Assembly (NCBI RefSeq): GCF_037975245.1
Contig: NC_092563.1
Location: forward strand, 18,529,594 to 18,593,593
Direction of reading: 5' to 3'
Length of the DNA stretch: 64,000 nt
Source: Apostichopus japonicus
Taxonomy: Eukaryota; Echinodermata; Holothuroidea; Aspidochirotida; Stichopodidae
Below are positions 11,929 to 23,074 of the stretch, in pieces (position 1 is the first letter of the stretch; every line of letters starts with the position of its first letter). A program made the translations under genes and the position numbers. Below the pieces are notes generated by a model. That model had not been told where the DNA came from, did no database searches, and worked only from the letters and a program-made list of their open reading frames with translations.

Positions 11929-13174
11929 TTAATAGCCCTTTCTCACTGGGCGCGACGCGGCGGCATGATGTGATGCAACGCGATAAGAAAAAAGTCGCCC
12001 GGCGATATTTTTGCTTTCACACTTACAGGCGACTTGTTTTATCGCTCGGCGATGTTTTTCAAGGCGGAAAATTTCTTGTGTCCTGGGTCACATGATGATT
12101 AGGTATAGCTAACAATAATTATGTGCGATAGTTGTACAACGACACTCAATATCATGTCATCAACGGTGCAAAAGGTTTTACAGAATTGTGATGAAATAGA
12201 ATTAGTTTATATAGCTTAGCTGTATCGTAGAGTATAACACAAGAGAGAAAGATCTCGGCGACTATCACCGACTGGTAGAAGAACTTCGTTTGGGTGGAGG
12301 GTTGAATGTGTCAGGGACCATTTAGTTCTGACATCAATCATGTAGGACGTATCTTTCAATATGACCCTTCCAAATCGACCTGTGAAATGCAAGCCCTCAA
12401 CAAGTGGTATAGGTATGTGGTTGAAATATCCATCTCAAATAAAGGAAGTGTACCCGTCGCTTTTAGTCAGGCTGCTAACTATTTCCTTCGAGGCATTTTC
12501 TCTCAGAATATGATCCGTTGCCTACATCCCGTATCTCGGGGTGATCCCGAACAAACAGGATCAGATTTTCTTCCAAGTTAGCCCGGTCACACTACAGCGA
12601 TATTTTATCGGAATACGGTCCGATTTTTCCGATTTTAGGCCGAAGAGTGAGATTAGTGTGTAGTGAATGTAATGAATGCAGTGGAATATTCGAATACCTA
12701 CTCCAAATCTGAGGGGTTCTGGAACGGACTACATTCTGAAGTGACGTCACATCGAAAAACGATAAAAATCGGAAGAGAAATCGGATAGCTGTCCGATAAA
12801 AGGAAACGGAGTCATTATCAAAAGTTAGGAGAGAGCTATTCCACATCGGAATGGCTCAACAGATAGCAAATCAGGTCCTTTATCACTGTGGCTAGAAGAC
12901 CCGAACGAAAAAAAGGCTGTTTCGATTCCTCCGAGAAAATCGGATAGTATTCCGATAAAAAATAGGTATAGTGTGACCGGGCCTTTAAGGCCTAAGACAT
13001 ACCGTTAGTGCTTTTTTCATAGCCAACACGTGATTAGTAAGGCATTTACCTTTTACCCTACTAGATCATCTGATCCAACGGAGGGCAATGACTGGTCACA
13101 CAAAAAATGCGCTCTTCCTTCAATATGATCGCATGGCGCCGCGTCGCATCGCGCTTAGTGTGAAAGGATCTAAG
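11929..13174 (+). mobile_element. Long inverted-repeat DNA element, possibly PIF/Harbinger-like
   Basis: The left end (TAGCCCTTTCTCACTGGGCG, then CGACGCGGCGGCATGA) is matched in inverted form by the right end (GGCGCCGCGTCGCATCGC, then GCTTAGTGTGAAAGGATC). The ends are diverged but clearly homologous over more than 40 bases, with TAA next to each, consistent with a 3-bp TWA duplication. Near 12240 a plus-strand frame reads LGDYHRLVEELRL, reminiscent of the start of Harbinger-type transposases, and then hits stops, so any transposase is dead. A smaller TTAA-type element is nested at 12581-12982. Superfamily assignment is tentative. Confidence 0.55.
12581..12982 (+). mobile_element. TTAA-type MITE nested in the 11929-13174 element
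   Basis: GCCCGGTCACACTA at 12581-12594 and its exact reverse complement at 12969-12982 are 14-bp TIRs. The right end continues CTTTAA; the left is preceded by TTA, consistent with a TTAA target degraded on the left. There are no coding features; open frames here are short. Subterminal motifs with 'ccgat' and 'atcgg' recur inward from both ends (cggtccgatttttccgat / atcggatagtattccgat). Confidence 0.75.
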
Positions 13175-13671
13175 AAATGACAGTATTTCAACTGCGTCGG
13201 GTCTATAGTTTTACAGGGCCTTTAATGTAGTTGAGCATGGCGTTTCTAACCTAGCAGGATTTTAGTGAGAGGTTCGTGCAAGGCAGTGCCTACCTGTTAA
13301 GATGATCTTGCTATAGGCTGTGATCGCAACATTCTGCCGAATTCGCATATGCTCTTACACACTGTATATTTTGTGTAGATATTAAGCAGTTTTTTTCCCC
13401 TTTAATGGAGATATTTTACCTATAAGATTGTTACCGAATGTAGGTCATTTTGAACGTCAAGTCCCTAATGAATTTTAAGAATCTTGTACGTCATCGATTC
13501 CGATATCTGACTTAATCTTCAATATAACGGTCTGCTCTTAGGTTAAAAGGTTGTACTTACCGCGCCCATGTATAAGCCAGTTGGAATTTAACTTAAACGG
13601 ACCATATGGATTGCTCCACATAGTAAGTTCGCAAACCCACGAAAACGAGTGAAAATATCTAAGAAACAGAC

Positions 13672-13981
13672 CGTCAAACCAGGCGCGTAGTCAGGAATTT
13701 GCCAAGGGAGGGGCGAAACTGTAGATTCGGTATTACAAACTATCTAAGCGTAGCGCCACCATGAGTTGGCGCGAAGCGTACAAGAAAATTTTGGCTGTAA
13801 ATGCCTCCCAGATCGCCGGAAATGGCACTTCCCATGCCTTATTAGTTGTATCTTAGCATTTTCTCTTTTGAAAATACTAGCGATATCATAAAAACCTTAA
13901 AAAAATTTGTAAAAAATATGCTCAAGGGGGGGGGGGCGGCTGCCCCCTTCGCCCCCCCTTGGCTACGCGCCTGCGCCAAAC
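13672..13981 (+). mobile_element. hAT-like MITE with hairpin core, family 2 copy 1
   Basis: This 294-bp element (13680-13973) opens CAGGCGCGTAGTCAGG and closes CCTTGGCTACGCGCCTG. Flanks are CGTCAAAC (13672-13679) and CGCCAAAC (13974-13981), an 8-bp duplication with one change. The core module (ctatctaagcgtagcgccac, then the hairpin partner ttggcgc and aagcgtacaag) sits at 13739-13790, followed by a conserved 'cagatcgccggaaatggcac' block. Related copies are at 32592-32901 (whole) and 20568 (left end). Confidence 0.9.
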
Positions 13982-13989
13982 AGACTGGA

Positions 13990-16900
13990 AAGAACAATTC
14001 GAAAGTCCATTTCATAGAAGGAAGGAATACTTGTTATCTAACTGTCCAACTATGTATACAAAGAATGTATAATAGTTAAGATGGCATGGCGTTATACGAC
14101 GGTATAGCAGGAGTTTCTCCAGAGTCGAAATAACAGAATTACAAAGAAGGATAGAGAGTGAATACACATCAAATGACCATACTTCTTGATAGAAGCACAT
14201 GAGTGTAGTTTTAGGGTGGAACTAGGGGGTGAGTGAGGGAGGGATGAGGGGCGATGGCAGCTGAGCGATGGGGGGGGGATGTTTGTGGTAATAAAGTTGC
14301 CAAATATCTTGGTGAAAGAGCGGCTCTTGATAAAATACTATGTCATTGGAACATAAGCTTATCACATACCGTTAACGTACGATAGAACTTTAATATGTCT
14401 TGCTAACGTTGGTCGTGTGCTTACCCTATGGCAGCTCAGCTTTCAAATGCATGCCATATCAAAAAGCCCATAGGTATCACTTCCTATGATGAATATAAAA
14501 GCCTGCGATGATCGAATGGGAAGAGCCTCTGGGGAAGAGCCTGGTTGATGAAGGAAGGGTCCCGTGAGTTCGTGATATTGCTTTATATACCGTCTTCCTA
14601 TGGGATCGCACTGACAAACACATACCGTGGTACATAATGTTATATTAAACGTATATACAGCAGAGACCCTGGATGGTCTGTCCATAATGGACAATGACGT
14701 CATCGAGCCCCAGTTTTGCACTTCCCATTTAAATTAAGTTTATGCCAAAAACTAATATTCGCTTTTCTTTATCAACATTTTCCATGCTGTTTAGTCGCTT
14801 CTGACCCCCTCCCCCATCTCGTCATGGCGAGGGGTGAGTTGGAGGTAGGGTAGGTGTGAAAAACTTTTTGTTTACAGAGCCAAGTAGTGTAATTCATACC
14901 TGATGAACCGGCCTATGAATAAAGTAGTAGAATGTAAAACATTAATATAATAATGGAAACTTTCTATATGTGACTTGAACTTTCATGGAGTGTACACAAA
15001 CATGCGTATATTTTATCTTTCGACATCGCCGCATGGCTGGTCTTGAGTACCAATCGCGCTTTCGCGAACGAATTTCAGATTTAGGGTCAACAAAGCTCAC
15101 TTCTTATATTTGTAAGTACAGAATTGTTTTCCTCGAATGTTTACCAATTATCAAGACCTTGTACAGCTCATTATTGCGTTATGTTATGAGGAACCCCTGC
15201 AAGTATCAATATAATTGTCCCCAGATTAATCTCCGATGCTATACATTTTCTTTCTTTCTTTTTTTCTAACGGAAATATTATAAATTCGTAAACGTTGTTT
15301 GTCTTTTAAACTATGTTAATTCCCTCTTTGGATAATATCTTCTGCAGTGGAAACCACCTGTCTGGCAAGCTCCACAGGGGTTTACCTCATGCAAAGGACG
15401 TTAGGAGTCAGCAGGCTGTCAACATCACTTTAATAGTATTATAGGAAACGTCTCCTCAAATAATACTGACAAAAATAATATCAATTTATACGAATGTATA
15501 ACAAGAATTCACATAACAAACTACCGGTTACATGTTGTCACTCTGTAGGTAAATGACATGGAATGGGAGGGGAGTGAGGGGAATGGAGGGGGAGGGGAGG
15601 GTGGTGGGTAACGTGAGGATGATGTGTCTACATAGGTTGACTATGGTACTTGTACTACTAAAATAATTCGGGGTTAAGTGTATAGACGTATAAATTTCAT
15701 CATGGAGAAGTGTTGTATAGATATGAGGAGTCCTGACGGTGAGGTGTTGGAAGTGATAAGGGGGGGGGGGGGGGGTACAGCCCCGGGGCCCGGGGTCAAT
15801 TACTGTGTCTGAGACAATACGAGATGAAAAATAATACTTCATGACGTTCATAAGGTGGTTCTGAAATATGGAAACTTTAAGAAAGGGGTGGCGGGGCGGT
15901 GACGTATTTCGTCCATGGTCCGATCTGGCTCTCTACGTCACTGGACGAGAACATTGAGAGAGGGGGGGGGGGATGAAGGATAAGGGTGTGGATGGGTTAA
16001 TCATTGAACAAAAGAACTCCGACAAGTTGGTCATGCAGAATATTATGTCCAGTAGTAATCCATTCAAACGGACGGGGAACCCACGCGAAAAAGAGGGGGG
16101 GTGGGATGTGCAAGTATGATTTCACTGAACACAGCGCACAGATTCGCAGCACCAGTCAAAACCCATTCATCATGCTTTCATTGAAACTAACAGAACTTAT
16201 CCACAAGATTATAACTAACACGTGGATATTTAGTGTCATTCTATAGAATAGTAACTATACATTGTAATGATTGAGAGGATACAATAATAACCTATTAGAA
16301 TATTAAAAGTGGTGGCGCTATATAATATATAAAACCAGAGCCGTATATCTCTATATATGGCTCTGTATAAAACCAGAGCCGTATATTTAGTATAAAACCA
16401 TTTTCGAAATTGCATAGACAATAGAAGCAGCCAACGGTACGTCATTAACATTATTACTATTGTTGCCTCCGAATAAAGAGGCGGTTCTATATATGTAGTT
16501 TCCCTCTCAAATCGGATGGCATGTCATAGATATTTGTGGAGATTTTTACTCCATTCGCACAGCGGTATCAAAACATCACAACTAACATGGCTATACTAAC
16601 GAAAAAAGATCCTCATCACAGAAAAGTAATCAAAAATCACCCCTCAAAAACATCTCGACGTCCAGGGCTCAACCTGCAGCATCTAATCGGCCGTTCCTAC
16701 AATACCTGTTGTCAGGCTCATCATCAATGCCCCACCATCCATACGCCATCGCCCCTGCATGGAAGCCTTTAGACTATATGGCTTTTTATCTGAATTTCTA
16801 TACCCAAAGACCTATTGACACATATTAGAAGTTATAGAGGGTGAGCGTTTATTTTTAAATTGAGAGGAATATTTTGAGTTTTTCACAGCTTATTAGTCAA

Positions 16901-19353
16901 GATGATGTAGTCCAACTTTTTAGCGTTTAATGATTGTTTAGAAATATAAAAATTAATGTTAAATATTGTACACGTAGCCTAATATTGTACATTGTCGACT
17001 AATGTGCTATAATATGCTTTCCTGTGTTTCCAGAGAAAGCACCATACGAATGCTCAAACATTTAAAATACTTTTTAACTTTCATATGAATGTTATTGAAA
17101 AGGAAGCCTGGTGTAAAATAAACCATTCATATGGCTTGATTTTCCACTATATCAACCAACGTTAAGTAAACTAGAATGCGTCCTACGGGCAAACCTGCAG
17201 CAAGAACATTGACGACCATTTGAGACTAACACGAGGAGCCCAAAGCAAATAAGCTAGTCTCGAAAATTTGCTAAAATTGCTCTTAACATATATATGAAAG
17301 AAGCAACAATGAGAGGTTGGATAACGTTAACAGCAAACGTCTCAGTTAAAGCATTAGGTCTATCGCTGTTTTGAGTTTGATAGGTGATCGGTAGCTTAAA
17401 ACATTGCCAAAAGACACATACATACACACACACACACCCACACACATACACACAGAAACGATCAACGTAGTTGCCATAGCATATGAATTCGTTCTCTGTA
17501 TGGAAAGGTTGTTCTGAAGAGAAAGAACAATGGTAACAGTGGGTTTGCCAGAGGTTCTGTGTCTGAAATTTGATTAGGAGGGGGGGGGGGTGGTTTGGGG
17601 AGGGAGAGGGGCTTATGACTTAATCAGCTAACAAACGACAAGTTCATTTTAGTATGGATAGATTTGCGATAGTAACCCGTGCCTTATTTCACTTCTCCCC
17701 TTGTAAGATTTATGGTAACATCACTTAACTACAAAACGTAGGACATACGTCATAAGAAGCATAATAGTTGTTTATTTTTTGCCCGTCTCCTTGGTTTTCT
17801 TTAGGACAAGTAAATGTCTTATATGCAAACACGTAAGTCTGCGTGTGGGTGTTTGTGTGTGTGTCCAGAAATGACGACAACGATGGATTGTTTCTCCAGT
17901 TTGTAGTGAGGGCGGCAGTTAACAATCAGAACTGATTCCTCAAAAAAAAAAACAAAAAAAAAAACATTATTGTGTTACATGTTGGATGGAACCGAAACGT
18001 ACTTGGTATTCCAATCATTGTAGCTCTGTATTCTTGATGAGAATTGAATCCAATGTGATAATAATCAAATGTCCACTAGAACTTAGTGACACTATTTTAA
18101 TAGTTTAATCAAATGATCGGTACAATAAACAAATCTCTTTTTGAAAAGATTTACATGCATTGACATAATTATGTTTTTCAAAAATCGTTTTTTTGAAGTA
18201 CAAGCAAACACTTGTGAATCCTTTTCCGGGTAAGTTGTGGTTTTCTCGGCTAACAATAAGTAATACCTCTCGATTTAAAAGTATTCCACCTAAAGAGTGT
18301 AACCCGAACAGTAATCCAATCCAGAATCGGGGGAAACCCGAGGTGATATGTGTGATGGCGCTAGTTGAGAACTGAACTCATAGTTTGTGGTAATTTTCCC
18401 CCTTTATGTGCATTGAAAACATCCGTAGATTCAATTATAGGAGAAAAGCGCCTCATCAGGTTATACGTATTAAGTGAATGCTGCAAAAAGGCCGGTGTGA
18501 CAATGTGAAATCTTTCCCATGAGGGGATATTAAAGTTCTGCTTAAAAGATCCTAACAGATAAAAAACAATGAAAAAGCAAAACAACTCCGTTGTTATATA
18601 TCCAGGCTATATTCAGTAATTAGGACATGCGATCAATGCTGTTCGAGTACCCTAAACGGACAGATGGGAATTTATACTTGATATTGTATACATAAGTCCG
18701 CTAATATCCACTTATATATCTTACTATAGAGAGTTCTTCATTGTTGTAAATCCGCTTACCTTTAGTAATATCCTTTACTTAGACTACACTTAGCTGGATA
18801 CAAACACGTTATTTGAGGTATAGCGTCTACAGAACCAGGTTAATGACAGAGTTGAAGTCTCCCATTCCCAAATCATGCACTCCAAGTCTCCAATGATTAT
18901 GAATGGAGGATAAGTATAACAACATAAAGCAACAGTATCTACTGTAAGGAACGCCATCTGCTTCGAAACGAGTGTTTGAAAAAAAAAACACATCATGAGT
19001 GCGTCAGGAAACATATCAGCGTGTTACGAGTTAACTTAGACATGCCAATATTAAGACCAGCACGATTTATTGCGCGCCGATACAGGCGGTGTGGCGGTGT
19101 GGCGGTGTACGACATTTCAACCCCACATAAAGATTAAAATCACAAGGTGTTATAAGCACAACCGTATTGGTCATCCTAAGTATAGACCTAATTTATAGCC
19201 CAAACATTTTTATGAATGAACTGTTTCACATTTAAAATTTCTGGGGGGGAGGACCGCCACCCCCCCCCCCTACACATGAGAGTCGTCTTCAATGACCTCA
19301 GGACCACATCGTCTCCTTTTTAAAATCCTGGAACCGCGCCCATTAACGCCTGT
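13990..19353. other. Intergenic stretch, no gene recognised
   Basis: It contains poly-G runs (15760-15775, 15962-15971, 17581-17590), CA/TG runs near 17420-17455 and 17840-17862, and a 20-base direct repeat 'tataaaaccagagccgtata' near 16326 and 16367. At 19085-19110 there is a (GTGGCG)-type triplicate. The 19240-19340 patch (cacatgagagtcgtcttcaa, cctcagg) is a diverged relative of 50385-50460. I found no exon pair with consistent phase or composition. Confidence 0.3.
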
Positions 19354-20019
19354 CAGGCGCGTATCCAGGATTTTCTAACCCGGGGGGCGCGAATTACTAT
19401 CTAAGCGGGGCGCCACCATCGGTTGGCGCGGAGCGTACAAGAAAATTTCTGGTTTTGATACCCCCCAGATCACCGGAAATGACACTTCTCGGGCTTGAAA
19501 ATGACCAACCAAATGTACACTTTTGCCTGAGAACCAAGTATTTCTCAATTTTTTTTCCATCCATAACCTTTTTGAAGATTGTCACCAGTCACACATCATG
19601 TTCGACCTCATTGCATGTCCTATGGATGATTGCTTTTGTAGGCGATTCTACGTCACGGCCCACAATATCCGAAAGCCCCACTTTTCAAGGTTTTAAGCCC
19701 ATTATTTGTTGAGAATTTGAAAATTCACATTTCTCGTGAATAAAAATCACTTGAAAACATACCCATAATGTTGCACAAATTTCAATCTATGGACAACCAA
19801 TAGGGAAAAACCTCCTTCAACCCCTAATAGACAGGTACAAATTGCACGAGTAGAGGAAAGTATGATGAAGAATGTTGGTGTGGAAATTTTCGAAAATTCA
19901 GACACAGTTAATTTATTGGTGTACAAATATTAAAACCTCTTATTATGGCTATTATAAAACTTGGTTTCGGAAATGAAAAATAGGAGATATTTCCGATATC
20001 AGGTATATCGAAACCGAAC

Positions 20020-20479
20020 ACTACACACATAGGCGTAGGTCCCGTAGGAGGCGGGGCTGCAGTCCCCACCCCCCGCCCGCAACCAATTTTTTTCCCATTT
20101 TTTTCGGGCACCTACTGAGAGAAAAATAAATAGCAATGAATAGCTTAAAAATGATCTCCTTGGTAATTAAAATAAAGTTCTAAGATTGGCCGACATTACT
20201 ACTGTAAAAGAGAGTTTGACATAAATGGATCTGTATGCTTTTTCTCCATCTACATAAGACATTTGGCTGTTTACATTAGCACCCGGCGGTATACTGTGCT
20301 ACTTTCACGGACCGTGCAGTACACGATGCCATGCAATGTAATGACCGATGCTTGCTCATATGATATTGGCATCGATATGTTGAACGCGCGGAAAGCGCGC
20401 GAAAAATTTTGGCTTTTTTTTCGGGCAAGTCGTTACAGCCCCAAATCCAATTGGGCTACGCCTTCGACTACACACATAG
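20020..20479 (+). mobile_element. Insertion bounded by 13-bp direct repeats
   Basis: ACTACACACATAG occurs at 20020-20032 and again at 20467-20479. The DNA between starts GCGTAGGTCCC and ends TTGGGCTACGCCTT, a short imperfect inverted pair. A 13-base duplication is longer than hAT or TTAA elements make, so either some bases match by chance or a different mechanism acted. It lies inside the 19354-21307 unit. Confidence 0.55.
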
Positions 20480-20567
20480 ACAGTTTTTGAGGCTGTTCAT
20501 CGTGGAACAGGCATTTCAATGCTCACTGATATGATGTTATATCTGCTCTTTGCTCTACAAATTCGAA

Positions 20568-20815
20568 CAGGCGTGTAGCGAGTAATTGCCAAGGGAGGGG
20601 CGAAGCCTGTATGCAAACTATCTAAGCGAAGCGCCACCATGAGTTGGCGCGAAGCGTACAAGAAAAATTTTGGCCGAAAATGCCTCACAGATCGCTGGAA
20701 ATGACACTTCCCAGGCCTTGTAAGTTGCACCTAAGCATTGTCTATTTTGAAATTACTAGCGATGTCATAAAGAAAATTTGCTCGGGAGGGGGGGGGGAGG
20801 CGGTCGCCCCCTTCC
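20568..20815 (+). mobile_element. Core-bearing hAT-like MITE, right end lost
   Basis: The left end CAGGCGTGTAGCGAG and the body (ccaagggaggggcgaa; core at 20617-20670; 'cagatcgctggaaatgacac') match the element at 13680-13973. The right portion runs into a G-run and 'gcccccttcccgaa' but the expected TIR ggctacgcgcctg is absent, so the copy is 3'-truncated or rearranged. Confidence 0.75.
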
Positions 20816-21109
20816 CGAAATGCGTCATGTTCCCGACGACCCCGTCGAGTTCAAGACCAGCCACAGTTGGTTCCATATAGCACAATTGTACAATTGTTTA
20901 AGACGTCCATACACACACACGCGTTATGATAGACCGTATATAGTATTTATATAGATACATTAGTGAGAGGGAAAAAACACGTCAAAAATGGAGTTGTTGG
21001 TGTAAGGGGTAGGGTGAGGCGCACACCCCCTCCGTAATCCTTGATCTGTCACTGGCTACCCTGTGTATATAATAGGGATCAGCGCTTTAACTATGACTGT
21101 TCCTCTTTC

Positions 21110-21262
21110 TCTTCCCGAAGTCTTGGCTATCTTCTACTCCCTCCCTTTCTCCTTTTTCTCTCTTTTTTCTTCTTCTTTTCCCTTCCTTTCTCTCCTCCTT
21201 TTCTTTTTTCCCCCTCCTTTCCCCTTTTTTCTTCTCTTTTTTTCTCTCCTCTTTTTCTTACC
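21110..21262. repeat. Polypyrimidine tract
   Basis: About 150 bases almost wholly C and T (ctccctttctcctttttctc and similar). Open frames through it are rich in Leu, Ser, Pro and Phe purely from composition. Such tracts can form triplex DNA and evolve by slippage. Confidence 0.9.
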
Positions 21263-21319
21263 CGGGGGGCGCGCGCCCCCAACGCCCCTCCCCTGGATAC
21301 GCACCTGCCTGTAGATTCA

Positions 21320-23074
21320 AATTAAATTTCAAGCGTTTCTCAGATTGAATAACACTGTGAATTTTATTCTCGACATAGTCAATTTGAGTGGCGACGTCTT
21401 GACTTTTTTTCTGATTAACTCATATTGAAACATTATATATATATGTATTTTACTGTTGTCAAGTTGATGTTAACTTGCAACATACTGAAATTTTAATGAC
21501 ATCTTGAAACAAATAGCGTTCCATAGTTATGGCTACACACATTCTTGGGGTAATAATTGAAAATAGTTAAAGCTTTAAATCCACGAGAAACACGGCGTAC
21601 AAAACTAAACAATGAATGAGAGACAAAAAATAAATTCCTTCACCTTTGCTTAAATCCGTTATACATAATTCGATATGCAATCTATATCTGAAAACTTTGA
21701 TGTAACAATAATTTGCTACAGTGGATTAACCATATGGACAAAAATGAAGATTGACGACAATAAAACAATAACTGTAGAGTAACCTATTAAATATTAAAAT
21801 TTGTCAGATATGTTCACTTTTTCGCTAGTTGAGCAATTAAACTGAAGTAAGACATAACCCACGCAGTATTCATGTTTTTGATATAAGGTTTTTTCTTTAA
21901 GGACATGTAAGTCTTATTTTCTGCAATATTTGTAACATTTAATAAAACAAACAACATATTTATAGATATCCACAAAACATGATATTAACAGCAATAAACT
22001 GTTTTGTGTCAACAGAACATGAACCTGACTTTCTATTTTTCTTATTTTGTAAAATAGCTGGCTTTGGAATATCTGATTTGAAAGCGGACGAGGATTAAAT
22101 CTGGGGGAGGGCAGGAACTACAAAGGGCAGTAAGATTTGTTTCACAAAAAGAGGGGCATTTTTAACGAAAAAGGGCACTTTTCACAAGATGTTCACGTTT
22201 TAAATGAATCCACGGGCCGCACTGTTTAATTATGGAAGGGGCACTTCTCATTACACAAGTGGATGGACATGTACCCCCACCCCAACCTTCACCCCCGGCT
22301 CTGCCGCCCGGCTTCTCTGATTCATGCAGTTGACTGTTTCCCTCAACCCTGAGTATAGCGCAAGACCGCAAGGCCGCAAGGAAGAAGTTTACGTCTAATG
22401 GTAAACAAACCAAGTGTGAGATGAGGCACAGGTCTATACATACATTCTGCTATCAGCATTATAAACATTTATTGAATAGAAATGATCAGGAAATACTAAA
22501 TAAACTCCTGTGAAACACCCCTCACCCCCAATCCCAAGGTTTCCCATGCAGATGTAACTTCTTCGTTATCAAAATGTTATGGTATATGCAAAATATGCGA
22601 TCACGAGGCTCCATAGTGTACACGTATTAATGTAGTATTCTTGATTCCGAAATCTTTCCTTTGTAGTATACAAAATGAACAAGTCATTTCCAGCCAGAGA
22701 TATCGGAAGGGGTAGGATGGGGAGGGATGTAGGGAGGGAGGGCAGAAACTTCAAAGAGGCAGTGGGACATGTTGCTTTTACTTGAGCGGGCAAACCACAA
22801 ATCATAACAAACAAATAAACAAAAATGCTAAACCAAAATTGACCCTCTTTGACACACAACCTTTGTTTTTTATCACTACAAGATTTTATTTTTCTACAAA
22901 CGGATATTGTTTAAATAATCAATGAACTTTTTTTAACCAAAAACGGAAAAAGCACTGTTTATTACAAAAAGGGGCACATTTGAGGTCTTTCACCAAACTA
23001 GAGAACATGTAACCCCCTCTACACCCCTTATTTCTTGTACGATGTATTCGTTTAATTTCTACCGGTAAAACTTT
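21320..23074. other. AT-rich DNA downstream of SC5D copy A, with decayed repeats
   Basis: Two patches, about 22090-22330 and 22690-23040, share phrases such as 'gggcagaaacttcaaagaggc' / 'gggcaggaactacaaagggc' and 'aaaggggcac', ending in C-rich 'acccccaccccaacc'. They look like old copies of one G/C-ended element, too decayed for ends to be fixed. No exon is visible. This stretch also holds the 3' UTR of the minus-strand SC5D gene. Confidence 0.4.
22885..22890 (-). promoter_or_regulatory. Candidate poly(A) signal for SC5D copy A
   Basis: AATAAA on the minus strand, 185 bases past the stop codon. Another AATAAA is at 22468-22473. Either could end the transcript; sequence alone does not decide. 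Confidence 0.35.

Larger units (their letters stand above)
19354..21307 (+). mobile_element. Probable larger hAT-like element with nested insertions
   Basis: CAGGCGCGTATCCAGG at 19354-19369 and CCTGGATACGCACCTG ending at 21307 are inverted copies with one mismatch. The hairpin core follows the left end (19397-19450). The flanks share only CCTGT at shifted positions, so a clean 8-bp duplication cannot be shown and the ends might belong to different insertions. Inside lie a unit flanked by 13-bp direct repeats (20020-20479), a core-bearing fragment (20568-20815) and a long polypyrimidine tract (21110-21262). No transposase frame survives. Confidence 0.55.
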
